This document shows positions 26,992 through 35,925 of a DNA stretch of 64,000 nucleotides, piece after piece. How positions within the stretch are numbered: the first letter of the stretch is position 1; each line of letters starts with the position of its first letter. The position numbers were made by a program, and so were the translations under genes. Under the pieces are notes generated by a model. It was given only the letters and a program-made list of their open reading frames with translations, was not told the DNA's origin and ran no database searches. The DNA comes from Promicromonospora thailandica (GTDB lineage Bacteria; Actinomycetota; Actinomycetes; Actinomycetales; Cellulomonadaceae): the NCBI RefSeq assembly GCF_024171955.1, contig NZ_JAMTCS010000014.1, positions 148,038 to 212,037 on the forward strand, written 5' to 3'.

Positions 26992-28155
26992 TCAGACCGT
27001 GATGCCGAACAAGGACTCCGCGTTGCGGAACGCGATCTTCTCCTTGTCCTCCCGCGGCAGGTCGACCGCCCGGAACCAGTCGGTCCCGTCCTTGATGCTC
27101 GCGAAGGGGTAGTCGGTCGCGAACATCACCCGGTCCACGCTGATGTACTTGAGCAGCAGGTGGAGCAGGTCGTCCTGGAAGAACGCGCTGGTCGTGAACC
27201 AGAAGTTGTCCTGGAAGTACTGCGCGAAGGGCTTCTCGAGCGAGTTCTCGGTGGGCTCGCCCATGTCTCCGGCGATCCGCTCGTAGTAGAACGGGAGCCC
27301 CTCACCCATGTGGCCGATGATGATCTTCAGCCGGGGGAACCTGTCGAAGACCCCGTACGCGATCATCCGGACGCACTGGGTCAGCACCTCCTGGTGCCAG
27401 CCGTAGCCGGACCCGCTGAAGATGTAGTCCTGGAACTCCTGCGTGTACTCCGACCGCGTCGTGCGGTAGTAGATGTCGAAGACCTCGTCGGCCGGGTACC
27501 CGGGATGCAGGTAGATCGGCACGTCGAGATCCTGGGCACGCGCGAGCACGGGCTCGAAGTCGGGATGGTCGAGGTACTTCTTCGTGATGTGCCCGTTGGT
27601 CAGCGCGCCCAGGAAGCCGTCCTCGCGCACCGAGCGTTCCAGCTCGTCCGCCGCCGCCTCCGGGCTCTGCAACGGCAGGGTGGCGAACGCCTGGAATCGG
27701 CCGGGATAGTCGGCCATCGGCCCGTCGACGAGCTGCCGGTTGAGCCGGTAGGCGAGGTCGATCCCCTGCTGCCCGGGGACGTTCTGAACCGCCGGCGTGT
27801 GCGCCGAGAGGATCTGGACGTCGAGTCCGCCCGCGTCCATGTCGCCGATGCGGCGTCCGCCCAGGTCCGCGAGTCCGATCTCCTCCAGGAAGTCGATGTG
27901 GTCCTGGTTGATGGAGTTCAGCGTCAGCAGCGCGGGAGTCGAGAAGGTCTCCTCGGTGCCGATGAACTTCAGGTCCTGGTCGCGGAGCGCGATGTCTTCC
28001 TTGGTGAGCGAGGCTCTCCGGTCCTGCGTGCCGTCGTCGCGTCCCGTGAGGGCCGCCGCGGACAACCCGGCGCCGGCGACGAGCCCCGCCGCGCCGGCGA
28101 TGAACCCGCGGCGCCCGAGCACCCGCCGCCCTCGGTCCTGTGCGTTCGATTCCAT
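26992..28155 (-). CDS. Tat-exported amidohydrolase-2 family protein (ACMSD/gamma-resorcylate decarboxylase-like)
   Basis: 387 residues. N-terminal twin-arginine signal GRRGFIAGAAG (about 15-25). The body has EETF as first metal-ligand region, ILSAHTPAVQN, YLHPGYPADE, IIIGHMGEGLPFYYER and FATDYPFASIKDG, the barrel order of the amidohydrolase-2 group that includes ACMSD and 2,6-dihydroxybenzoate decarboxylase. Members are normally cytoplasmic, so Tat export is unusual. Stop 2 nt from the convergent membrane-protein gene. A perfect palindrome lies about 95 bp upstream of its start. Confidence 0.82.
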   Translation of the reverse strand: MESNAQDRGRRVLGRRGFIAGAAGLVAGAGLSAAALTGRDDGTQDRRASLTKEDIALRDQDLKFIGTEETFSTPALLTLNSINQDHIDFLEEIGLADLGGRRIGDMDAGGLDVQILSAHTPAVQNVPGQQGIDLAYRLNRQLVDGPMADYPGRFQAFATLPLQSPEAAADELERSVREDGFLGALTNGHITKKYLDHPDFEPVLARAQDLDVPIYLHPGYPADEVFDIYYRTTRSEYTQEFQDYIFSGSGYGWHQEVLTQCVRMIAYGVFDRFPRLKIIIGHMGEGLPFYYERIAGDMGEPTENSLEKPFAQYFQDNFWFTTSAFFQDDLLHLLLKYISVDRVMFATDYPFASIKDGTDWFRAVDLPREDKEKIAFRNAESLFGITV

Positions 28156-28250
28156 AGCGGTATGTGCTCCTTCGGTGCGTCGACGACTCCGTGCGGAACA
28201 CGTTTCCAAAGTCGCCCGCCCCGGTCGTCGGCCCACGGAAGACACCTGTC

Positions 28251-28270
28251 CGTACTCCGCACGGAGTACG
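28251..28270. promoter_or_regulatory. palindrome CGTACTCCG-CA-CGGAGTACG, candidate operator
   Basis: Two perfect 9-bp arms with a 2-bp centre, about 95 bp upstream of the Tat-amidohydrolase start codon. Size and symmetry fit a dimeric repressor site (TetR/GntR type). No repressor gene of those families is adjacent; the nearest regulator is the NarL-type response regulator. Confidence 0.45.
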
Positions 28271-28297
28271 CCGCAGGTCGGCCCGGCCGGTCGCCTA

Positions 28298-28353
28298 CGA
28301 GAACGACCTCGGGGACCGATCCGGCCCCGTTTCCGTCCCGGAGGTCGTTCTCG
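28298..28353. terminator. imperfect 19-bp inverted repeat downstream of the response-regulator gene
   Basis: Arms CGAGAACGACCTC (28298-28310) and GAGGTCGTTCTCG (28341-28353) are perfect; they extend by GGGAC/GTCCC after one mismatch. It sits 36 nt past the response-regulator stop, so a factor-independent or RNA-processing hairpin is likely; an operator is also possible. Confidence 0.45.
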
Positions 28354-28388
28354 AACACGGCCGGCGCATCAGCAGCCGGCGCCGACAG

Positions 28389-29033
28389 TCAGGCGAGACC
28401 CGCCTCGTAGGCGGCGATGACGAGGTGGACGCGGTCGCGGGCGCCCAGCTTCGCGAGGATGCGGGCCACGTGCGTCTTGGCGGTCAGGGGGCTGACCACC
28501 AGCTCGTCCGCGATCTCCTGGTTGCTCCGGCCGGCGGCGACCAGCCCGAGCACCTCCCGCTCGCGCGCCGTCAGCCGGTCCAGCCGCTCGGGTGCCGGCG
28601 CGTCCGGGCGGCTCAGCGCGCGGGTGATGACCGCCCGGGTCGCGCCGGGGGACAGCATCGACTCGCCCGCGGCGACGGTGCGGATCGCGTCGAGCAGGGC
28701 GTCGGGGCGGGTGTCCTTGGGCAGGAACCCGGACGCCCCGGCGCGCAGGCCGCGCAGCACGTTCGTGTCCGTCTCGAACGTGGTCAGGATGAGGACCTTG
28801 CTGCCGCTCGATGCCCCGTCGGCGACGATCCGCCGGGTCGCCTCGATGCCGTCGGTGCCCGGCATCCTGATGTCCATCAGCACGACGTCGGGTCGCAGGT
28901 CCGCGGTCAGCGCCACCGCCTCCTGGCCGGTGCCGGCCTCCCCGACGACCTCCATGTCCTCGGCCGAGCCCACCAGGAGTGCGAACGCCCCACGCACCAG
29001 CGCCTGGTCCTCGGCGAGCAGGACCCGGATCAC
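28389..29033 (-). CDS. NarL/FixJ-family response regulator
   Basis: 214 residues. Receiver domain with acidic pocket and phospho-acceptor Asp in VVLMDIRMPGTDG; C-terminal LuxR HTH LTAREREVLGLVAAGRSNQEIADELVVSPLTAKTHVARIL. I chose GTG 29033 because it overlaps the kinase stop as GTGA and gives the typical MIRVLLAEDQALVRG opening; GTG 29048 would add five residues. Partner of the adjacent kinase. Confidence 0.88.
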   Translation of the reverse strand: MIRVLLAEDQALVRGAFALLVGSAEDMEVVGEAGTGQEAVALTADLRPDVVLMDIRMPGTDGIEATRRIVADGASSGSKVLILTTFETDTNVLRGLRAGASGFLPKDTRPDALLDAIRTVAAGESMLSPGATRAVITRALSRPDAPAPERLDRLTAREREVLGLVAAGRSNQEIADELVVSPLTAKTHVARILAKLGARDRVHLVIAAYEAGLA

Positions 29034-30205
29034 GTCGGGACCCGCCACGTCGCAGGCAGGGGCAGGCTCGCCCGTACCGTGAACCCTCCGGACTCGTCCC
29101 GGCCCGCGGAGAGCTCGCCGCCGACGGCCTGGGCCCGCCCGGTCATCCCGGCGATTCCGAAGCCGGCCGGCGTCACGGTCGAGCCGGGTCGTGCGGGCCC
29201 GTCGTCGACGACGGCGATCCGCAGCCGGTGGCCGTCCTGGTCGATCCGGACGGTCGCCTGTGCGGCCATCGAGTGTCGGACGACATTGGTGAGCGCCTCC
29301 TGGACGATCCGGTAGGCCACGACCGACACGGTCGACGGGAGCTCGTCCGGCAGCCCGGCAGCCTCCAGGTCCACCCGGACACCGGCGGCCTCCGCCGTCT
29401 CCACCAGGCGCCGCAGCTCGCCCAGGTGGGGCGCCGGCTCGGTCGGCTCGGCCTCGCCGCCGTGGAGCACGTCCAGGACGGCGCGCAGCTCACGGAGCGT
29501 GGCCCGGCTCGTGTCCGACAGGTCGTGCAGCGTGCCGGACAGCTCCCGCAGGGACGTGTCCCCGCGGTCCGGCAGCTGGTCGATCAGGTGCGCGGCGACG
29601 GACGCCTGGACGTTCGCGACGGCGAGGCCGTGGGCCAGGACGTCGTGCAGCTCGGCGGCGATCAGGACCCGCTCCTCGGCGACCCGCCGCTCGACCTCGT
29701 TGGCACGCTCCTGCTCCTGCCGGGCGGCGACGACGGCTCGCCAGCTCTCCCGGAAGCGGACCGCCAGCCCGGCGAAGAAGGCCATGAACAGCCAGCCGAC
29801 GCCGAGGAGGACGTCGCCGAGCGCCCCCGACGTCTCGTCGGCGAGAACAGGCACGGTCACCGCGGCCACGGCCACCAGGGCGGCGACGGGCCGCCGCCGC
29901 GGTTCGCTGTAGCGAGCCGCAGCGAACGCCGCGACGAGGGAGGCCGGCAGCGTCGCCTCGTGGGGGTAGTCGAGCAGGTGGTACGGCATCGACACGGCGA
30001 GGACGGCCAGGACGACGAGGATCGGCCGGTGCCGGCGGGCCAGCAGTGGCACGGACGTCGCGCCCAGGAGCAGCACCGCCCACAGGTCGACGCGGCGCTC
30101 GCCGTCGAAGTCGACCACCTGGAGTGTGAGCGCGGCGCCGACGCCGAGCACGAACGACCCCGCCGCGAGCAGGCGGTCGGCCACCGCCGGGCGGAGCGCC
30201 GTCAT
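29030..30205 (-). CDS. sensor histidine kinase, HisKA_3 (NarX/DesK-like)
   Basis: 391 residues. Four to six N-terminal membrane helices with very short loops (an intramembrane-sensing layout), a linker coiled coil, phospho-acceptor His in ELHDVLAHGLAVANVQ, and the HATPase domain with GFGIAGMTGRAQAVGG. Overlaps the response-regulator start. The membrane sensor without an extracellular domain suggests it detects envelope or lipid stress, like LiaS/DesK. Confidence 0.88.
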   Translation of the reverse strand: MTALRPAVADRLLAAGSFVLGVGAALTLQVVDFDGERRVDLWAVLLLGATSVPLLARRHRPILVVLAVLAVSMPYHLLDYPHEATLPASLVAAFAAARYSEPRRRPVAALVAVAAVTVPVLADETSGALGDVLLGVGWLFMAFFAGLAVRFRESWRAVVAARQEQERANEVERRVAEERVLIAAELHDVLAHGLAVANVQASVAAHLIDQLPDRGDTSLRELSGTLHDLSDTSRATLRELRAVLDVLHGGEAEPTEPAPHLGELRRLVETAEAAGVRVDLEAAGLPDELPSTVSVVAYRIVQEALTNVVRHSMAAQATVRIDQDGHRLRIAVVDDGPARPGSTVTPAGFGIAGMTGRAQAVGGELSAGRDESGGFTVRASLPLPATWRVPT

Positions 30206-30392
30206 CGGTCACTCAGGGACATCGACCCGGTCCTCCTCCCGGTCCGCGCGCGTGCGCCAGGGCGCGCAGGGCCGCAGATCCGCGAACCCAGCGCCATCGT
30301 AGGTGCGGGGCACCCCGGCGTCACGAACCGACGGCGTGCCCGGTCGACCGGGGGACAAGGGCGCCGCGGCGCGCGAGACGAGAGGTATCCCG

Positions 30393-31346
30393 ATGACCCC
30401 GATCCACCATGCCCTGACCGACGTGCTCGACATCGCCTACGTCGAGGTCGGGCCGGCCACCGGCCCGCCCGTGCTCCTCCTGCACGGGTACCCGTACGAC
30501 GTCCACAGCTACGCCGAGGTCGCGCCTCGCCTGGCGGCCCTCGGCCACCGCGTGGTCGTGCCGTATCTGCGCGGCCACGGGCCGACGCGGTTCCGCGACG
30601 ACCGGACGCCGCGCTCCGGTCAGCAGGCGGCGCTCGGCGCGGACGTCCTCGGCCTGCTCGACGCCCTCGACATCCCCGAGGCCGTGCTCGCCGGCTACGA
30701 CTGGGGCGGCCGCGCCGCCTGCGTCGTCGCGGCCCTGCGGCCCGAGCGGGTCGCCGGGCTCGTCAGCGTCAACGGCTACCTCGTCCAGGACATCGCCGCG
30801 TCGGGGCGGCCCGTCCGGCCCGACCTGGAGGCCGGCTTCTGGTACTTCTACTACTTCCTCACCGAGCGGGGACGGGCCGGACTGACCGCGCACAGGCGCG
30901 AGATCGCCGAGGTGATCTGGCGCCGCAACTCACCGGCCTGGGCCTTCGACCAGCCGACGCTCGACCGCACGGCCGCCGCCTTCGACAACCCCGACTACGT
31001 CGACGTCGTGCTGCACTCCTACCGGCACCGGCTGGGGGCCGCGCCCGGCGCCCCGGACTACGACGCCCTCGAGCACGCCCTCGCCCCGCTGCCCCCGATC
31101 CGCGTACCGACCGTGACCCTCGAGGGGCTCGCCGACGGCAACTTTCCCGTGACCGACGGCCTCCCGGACGCCGACCGGTTCACCGGACCCCGGCTCCACC
31201 GCCGGGTGCCGGACGCCGGGCACAACCTCCCGCAGGAGGCGCCGGACGCGTTCGTCCAGGCGGTGGCCGACGTCGCCCGGCTGGCCGCCGGGCGCACGGA
31301 CCGTCACCGCGGTCCGGGCGGTCCGCCCACCCGGTCCGGACGGTGA
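30393..31346 (+). CDS. alpha/beta hydrolase, epoxide hydrolase/dehalogenase-like
   Basis: 317 residues. Oxyanion HGYPYD, nucleophile elbow AGYDWGGRA with Asp instead of Ser, and the late DAGHNLPQEAP His, the layout of epoxide hydrolases and haloalkane dehalogenases. ATG 30393. Its 3' end overlaps the convergent LAL regulator by 43 bp, so the two transcripts may interfere. Confidence 0.82.
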   Translation: MTPIHHALTDVLDIAYVEVGPATGPPVLLLHGYPYDVHSYAEVAPRLAALGHRVVVPYLRGHGPTRFRDDRTPRSGQQAALGADVLGLLDALDIPEAVLAGYDWGGRAACVVAALRPERVAGLVSVNGYLVQDIAASGRPVRPDLEAGFWYFYYFLTERGRAGLTAHRREIAEVIWRRNSPAWAFDQPTLDRTAAAFDNPDYVDVVLHSYRHRLGAAPGAPDYDALEHALAPLPPIRVPTVTLEGLADGNFPVTDGLPDADRFTGPRLHRRVPDAGHNLPQEAPDAFVQAVADVARLAAGRTDRHRGPGGPPTRSGR

Positions 31347-34159
31347 GGGTCCATCCCGCCGGACCGGAGCACCGCACCCAGCTGCCTCCTCGACGAGACA
31401 CCGGTCTTCGTGAAGACCTTCCGGAGATGCCACTCGACGGTGTGCGGGCTGAGGAACAGCCGCGCGCCGATCTCACGGTTGGTGAGCCCGTCGCCTGCGA
31501 GGTGAGCGATCCTGCTCTCCTGGGCCGTGAGCCCGCGGTCCGCCGGTGCGGGTCTCCGCGGTGCCTTCTCGCCGGTCGCCTGGAGCTCGCGCCGGGCCCG
31601 CTCGGCGAAGGCCTGGGCCTGCATCCCGGCGAAGCTGTCGTACGCGCCCCGGAGGTGACCGCGGGCCTGGGTCCGCCGGTTCTCCCGGCGCAACCACTCC
31701 CCGTAGGCCAAATGCGTGCGTGCGAGCTGGACGGACGCCCGGCTGCGGCCCAGGTGCTCGATCGACTCCCGGTAGAGACGGTCGGCGTCTCGACCCTCGC
31801 CGAGCAGCGCGCGCGAGCGGGCCAGGACACCCTGGGCCCAGCCCGTGTCGGACGACCGGGTCCGCTCGTCCAGCCGGCCGAGCGCCGTCTCGGCCTCGTC
31901 CCGGGCGCCGCACCGGACGGCGGCCTCGACGAGCTCGACCAGCGACGAGCCGTAGAACCCGAGGTCCTCGTACTCGCACGCCGAGCGTGCGGACTCGAGC
32001 GCGGTGTCGTAGCGGCCGAGCCCGTTGTCCAGGACGGCCGCCGCGTACCGGGCGAGGCCCAGTGCGCGGCCGTCCCCGCGGGTGGTGGCGTGGTGGACGG
32101 CGGAGCTGACCGCCCGTCGGGCGGTCAGCTCGTCGCCCTGGTGGGCGAGCAGCAGCAGCGAGGTGTAGAGCGGGGGAGCGGCGCCCGTCGCCTCCGCGAT
32201 CGAGTCGGCCTCGTCGAGCAGCGCCGCCGCGGCAGCGAGCTCGCCGGTGTGCACGCTGACGCCGGCCTGGTACCCCAGAGCGAACGGGAGCACCGACAGG
32301 GCGCCAGCGGTGCGAGCGAGCTGCACGGCGCGGGTCGCGAGGAGGTACCACGCCTCGTCGTCCCACAGGTCGGGGGCGATGGGCTCGGGCGCCACCGGAC
32401 AGGCGAGCCACATCCAGCTCATCTCGGACTCACCGGCGGTGTCCGACTCGGCCCAGAAGGATTCCAGGGCGTGGGCGAGCGGCAGCAGGCCGGCCGCGTG
32501 GCCCGCCGTGATCCGGGTGGCGACGCCGGTCAGGAGGAGGTCGGTCGGCCGGGGTGGGAGCGGTCCGGGCGGCGCCGCGCGAGCAGCGGCGGCGGCGTCC
32601 TGGAGATCGTTCGGGTTGCCGAGCCGGCCCCGGTACATGGCCGCCGCCACCGCTTCGAGGTAGGTCTCCCTCGCCGCCGGAGGATCGAGGCGCTCCAGCT
32701 GCCGTCCGGCGTCCAGGAGCAGCGGCAGCGAAGCGCCGGCACCCTGGCTGACGAACGCGAGGTGCGCGCTCACCCGCGCGACATGGGCGCGCTGGAGGTC
32801 GTCGAGATGCCCGGCGCTCGCCAGCTCGAGGAGCGACCTGGCGGAGTCCGGGGCGCCGGCACGGAGCTTCTCCTGGGCGGCGGCGAGCGCGCGTCGGACA
32901 CGGTCGCCGCCGGGATGAGTCAGCTCGGTCGCGCGCTCGAGGAACGCGGCCGCCGCCGTCGTCCCGCCGCGCCTGCGCGCTCTGTCGGCGGCACGTTCGA
33001 GCTCGTCCGCGACGGCGTCGTCGAACTCGTCCGCGGCCTGCGCCAGATGCCACGCGCGGCGGTCCGGGTCCGCGTCCGCCTCGGTCGCCGCGCCCAGCGC
33101 CTGATGGGTCGTGCGGCGGTCCGGGGCGCTCGCGGCGCGGTAGACGGCGGAGCGCACGAGCGGATGACGGAAGCGGACGCTCGCGCCGATCTCGATGAGG
33201 CCTGCTCTCTCGGCGGGCGCTGCCGCGTCGAGGCCGACCCCGAGCTGGTCGGCCGCTCGACCGAGCACCGACGGGTCGCCGACGGGCTCGGCCGCCGCGA
33301 GGGTCAGGAGCTGCCGGGTCGTGGCGGGCATCGACCGGATGATCCGGAGGAATCCGCTCTCCAGCTGTCCCGCGAGGGGGCGGGTGTCCGGCCGTTCGAA
33401 GCCTCCCGCGAGCTCTGCCGTGGTCAGGACGCGGGGCAGCTCCAGGAGGGCGAGCGGGTTGCCGCCCGTCTCCGCGACGATCCGGTCGCGTACGTGGGGG
33501 TCGAGCCGACCGGGGAAGGCCGAGTCGAGCAGCGCCCGGGCGTCGTCCGCCGCCAGCCCTTCGACCGTGAGCTCCGGGAGGCCGCGCATCTCGTGCGGGA
33601 GGTCCGGCTCGCGGACCGCGAAGACCATGGCGACGGGATCGGCACCGAGGCGTCGTGCGACGAACGCGAGCGTCTGCAGGGAGACCTCGTCGAGCCACTG
33701 TGCGTCGTCGACCACGCACACCAGCGGTAGGTCCGCGCCCACGTCGGCGAGAAGGCTGAGCGTGGCGAGCCCGACGAGGAACCGATCGGGTGGCGGGCCC
33801 GCGCTCAGGCCGAACGCCGTGGCCAGTGCGTCACGCTGCGGGACGGGAAGGCGGTCGAGGCGGTCGAGGAACGGCAGGCACAGGTGGTGCAGGCCGGCGA
33901 AGGCGAGCTCCATCTCGGACTCCATGCCGGCGACGTCGGTGATCCGGCACCGTGCGGCCCGCGTGACCAGGTGGTCGAGGAGCGCGGTCTTGCCGGCGCC
34001 TGCCTCGCCGCGCAGCACCAGCACGGCGCTCAGGCCACCCTGGACGGTCGTCACGACCTCGTCGAGCGCCGCACAGTGGCGGGTCCGGCCCCGCAGGGCC
34101 TCCCTGGCTCCCCTCGCGGACAGTCTCGCCACATCGTGGAGCCTACTCTCGTGTGTCAC
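31304..34159 (-). CDS. LuxR-family LAL regulator (AAA ATPase + HTH)
   Basis: 951 residues, intact. Walker A GEAGAGKT near residue 50, Walker B LVCVVDDAQWLDE, a long alpha-helical repeat region, and the C-terminal LuxR HTH (LTAQESRIAHLAGDGLTNREIG, then LFLSPHTVEWHLRKVF). LAL proteins are large ATP-dependent activators, often of secondary metabolism or sugar use. GTG start; no strong ribosome-binding site. It is a close paralogue of the frameshifted gene at 21073-23831. Confidence 0.88.
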   Translation of the reverse strand: MTHESRLHDVARLSARGAREALRGRTRHCAALDEVVTTVQGGLSAVLVLRGEAGAGKTALLDHLVTRAARCRITDVAGMESEMELAFAGLHHLCLPFLDRLDRLPVPQRDALATAFGLSAGPPPDRFLVGLATLSLLADVGADLPLVCVVDDAQWLDEVSLQTLAFVARRLGADPVAMVFAVREPDLPHEMRGLPELTVEGLAADDARALLDSAFPGRLDPHVRDRIVAETGGNPLALLELPRVLTTAELAGGFERPDTRPLAGQLESGFLRIIRSMPATTRQLLTLAAAEPVGDPSVLGRAADQLGVGLDAAAPAERAGLIEIGASVRFRHPLVRSAVYRAASAPDRRTTHQALGAATEADADPDRRAWHLAQAADEFDDAVADELERAADRARRRGGTTAAAAFLERATELTHPGGDRVRRALAAAQEKLRAGAPDSARSLLELASAGHLDDLQRAHVARVSAHLAFVSQGAGASLPLLLDAGRQLERLDPPAARETYLEAVAAAMYRGRLGNPNDLQDAAAAARAAPPGPLPPRPTDLLLTGVATRITAGHAAGLLPLAHALESFWAESDTAGESEMSWMWLACPVAPEPIAPDLWDDEAWYLLATRAVQLARTAGALSVLPFALGYQAGVSVHTGELAAAAALLDEADSIAEATGAAPPLYTSLLLLAHQGDELTARRAVSSAVHHATTRGDGRALGLARYAAAVLDNGLGRYDTALESARSACEYEDLGFYGSSLVELVEAAVRCGARDEAETALGRLDERTRSSDTGWAQGVLARSRALLGEGRDADRLYRESIEHLGRSRASVQLARTHLAYGEWLRRENRRTQARGHLRGAYDSFAGMQAQAFAERARRELQATGEKAPRRPAPADRGLTAQESRIAHLAGDGLTNREIGARLFLSPHTVEWHLRKVFTKTGVSSRRQLGAVLRSGGMDPHRPDRVGGPPGPR

Positions 34160-34328
34160 ATCTGCCCGGGGTGTCCGGTCGAAGGTATGTCAGAGGTGGT
34201 CGAGTCGCAGGTAAGGACGAGTCTCACCGGGTTTCACCGGGGCGGCGTGAGCCGCTATGCCGGAAGCAGAGAGCGACTGGACCCGCTCGTCACCGACCTC
34301 TGACCCGCTGGCCGCTTCCCCTGGCCAG

Positions 34329-34376
34329 CCGGCGAGGTTCCGCCACGTGCGTGACGCCGTGGCGGAACCTCGCCGG
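34329..34376. terminator. 18-bp perfect hairpin
   Basis: Arms 34329-34346 and 34359-34376 pair perfectly over 18 bp with a 12-nt loop, 17 nt past the stop of the minus-strand cupin gene. No U-tract. Most likely a terminator for the cupin gene; the other side is the start region of the LAL gene. Confidence 0.65.
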
Positions 34377-34393
34377 TCCGGATCCCGACCGGC

Positions 34394-34852
34394 TCAGGCC
34401 GTGGGTCGAGGGGCCCGCAGGTGGGCGCGCTGCGCCAGCTCCGCCTCGTCGACCAGCTCGAGCATGGGCTTGCCCGGGGCGCACATCATGGTCACCACGA
34501 ACTCGGTCCGGGCGTCCGTCAGCGCGTTGCCGTCCTGGTAGTGGATCACGTCCCCGCCGGGCTCCCAGAAGGTCCCGCCCGCCTCGACGACGCGCTCGGG
34601 CTCGCCCTCCAGCTCGAACCGGACCGCGCCCTCGATCACGTACCCGAACGCCGGCCCCGAGTGCCGGTGCGGTGGCGTCCCCGGGTCGCCGGGCTCCCAC
34701 TCGACGTGGATCGTCATCGCGGAGGCGCCGTCGGGCACCGTGATCGGAGCCGCGTCCTGCAGCATCCGCGCCGCCGTCCGCCAGCCGCCCGACCCGGCGT
34801 CCGCGTGCTCGCTCCCGTGCAGGTGTGCCGACTGGTTCTCTGACACTGTCAT
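34394..34852 (-). CDS. cupin domain protein
   Basis: 152 residues. Cupin motif 1 GTPPHRHSGPAFGYVIEGAVRFELEG and motif 2-like PGGDVIHYQDGN carry the His/Glu metal ligands (HRH, E, H). Small single-domain cupins may be enzymes or binding proteins. ATG 34852. Divergent from the DUF427 gene, with a perfect 20-bp palindrome between them. Confidence 0.8.
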   Translation of the reverse strand: MTVSENQSAHLHGSEHADAGSGGWRTAARMLQDAAPITVPDGASAMTIHVEWEPGDPGTPPHRHSGPAFGYVIEGAVRFELEGEPERVVEAGGTFWEPGGDVIHYQDGNALTDARTEFVVTMMCAPGKPMLELVDEAELAQRAHLRAPRPTA

Positions 34853-34882
34853 GGTGCTGCGCCTTTCCGTAGGCATCGTCAT

Positions 34883-34902
34883 CCGGTCGACCGGTCGACC
34901 GG
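34883..34902. promoter_or_regulatory. perfect 20-bp palindrome CCGGTCGACCGGTCGACCGG
   Basis: Self-complementary over all 20 bases and built from two SalI-like GGTCGACC units; located 31 bp upstream of the cupin gene start and about 130 bp before the DUF427 gene. A plausible shared operator for the divergent pair; the regulator is not identified. Confidence 0.5.
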
Positions 34903-35031
34903 GCACGCACCGGATCTGTGACGACACGGCGGTCACACATCAGGGCCCTCTCCGGTCGAACAGCGGGAAGGACACGGACGCCTCGCCGCTCGATCGCGGC
35001 GAGGGCCGCGCGGCGAGAGGTGAGGGACGAG

Positions 35032-35793
35032 ATGGCGGGCATGGTGCAGCGGGCGGTCGTGGTCCCGCCGGGGACGGTCGAGCCCGGCTCGGTCCGGGTG
35101 CGCGCCTACTCCTCGGGGGTGCTGGTCGCCGACGCGGACCCACCCCTGCTGGTCTGGGAGCACCGGTTCTACCCGCAGTACTTCTTCACCCCGGACCAGG
35201 TGACGGCCGAGCTGCGCCCGACGGGCCCCGGACGCCGGTCCCGGAGCCTGGGACCGAGCGAGACGTTCGACGCCGTGGTGGGCGACCGCGTGCTGACCGG
35301 TGCGGCCCAGCGGTACCCGGAGGCACCCGTCGAGGCGCTGCGCACCATGACCACGCTGACCTGGTCGGCCTTCGACACCTGGCTCGCGGAGGAGGAGGTG
35401 ATCCACACCCACGCCCGCGACCCGTACGTCCGGGTCGACGCGATGCCGTCCGACCGCCACGTCCGCGTCGTGGCGGACGGGGTGGTGGTCGCCGAGTCGC
35501 GCCGCCCCGTCGTCCTGGTCCAGTCCGGGCAGCCGCCGCGCTACTACCTGCCGCGGACCGACGTCCGGACGGACCTGCTCACGGCGACGGACACGGTGAG
35601 CCACTGCGCGTACAAGGGCACGGCCACGTACTGGACCCTGAGGGTCGGCGACCTGGTGGTGCCCGACATCGTCTGGGGCTACGACGCCCCGCTGCGGGAG
35701 GGGCTGGCCGTCGCCGGGCTCGTCTGCTTCTGGGCCGAGAACAGCGCGGACCTCGAGGTCTACGTCGACGGCGAGCGGATCGGCCGGCCGTGA
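35032..35793 (+). CDS. DUF427 protein, two tandem copies
   Basis: 253 residues in two similar halves. Each half has the DUF427 pattern: first VRVRAYSSGVLVADADPPLLVWEHRFYPQYFF, second VRVVADGVVVAESRRPVVLVQSGQPPRYYLP, and each ends in a W-x-x-Y/F-type strand. The fold is a small beta-barrel of unknown function, often annotated as nucleotidyltransferase-like without proof. ATG 35032 with GAGGGACGAG upstream. Confidence 0.82.
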   Translation: MAGMVQRAVVVPPGTVEPGSVRVRAYSSGVLVADADPPLLVWEHRFYPQYFFTPDQVTAELRPTGPGRRSRSLGPSETFDAVVGDRVLTGAAQRYPEAPVEALRTMTTLTWSAFDTWLAEEEVIHTHARDPYVRVDAMPSDRHVRVVADGVVVAESRRPVVLVQSGQPPRYYLPRTDVRTDLLTATDTVSHCAYKGTATYWTLRVGDLVVPDIVWGYDAPLREGLAVAGLVCFWAENSADLEVYVDGERIGRP

Positions 35794-35925
35794 CGAGCCG
35801 ACGACGCCGGAGCGTGGCCCACCCAGGTCGCGCGCCAGCCAGCCACGGACAACCTGGGCCTGGATCCGGGACCCGGGCGAGCACACGCTGGTGAGGACAT
35901 CAGACAGGCGTGAGAGGAACCACCA

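Noticed and set aside
28979..33730. A 1583-codon open frame on the plus strand opposite the kinase and LAL genes
   Set aside because: Antisense shadow of three recognised genes; low-complexity composition.
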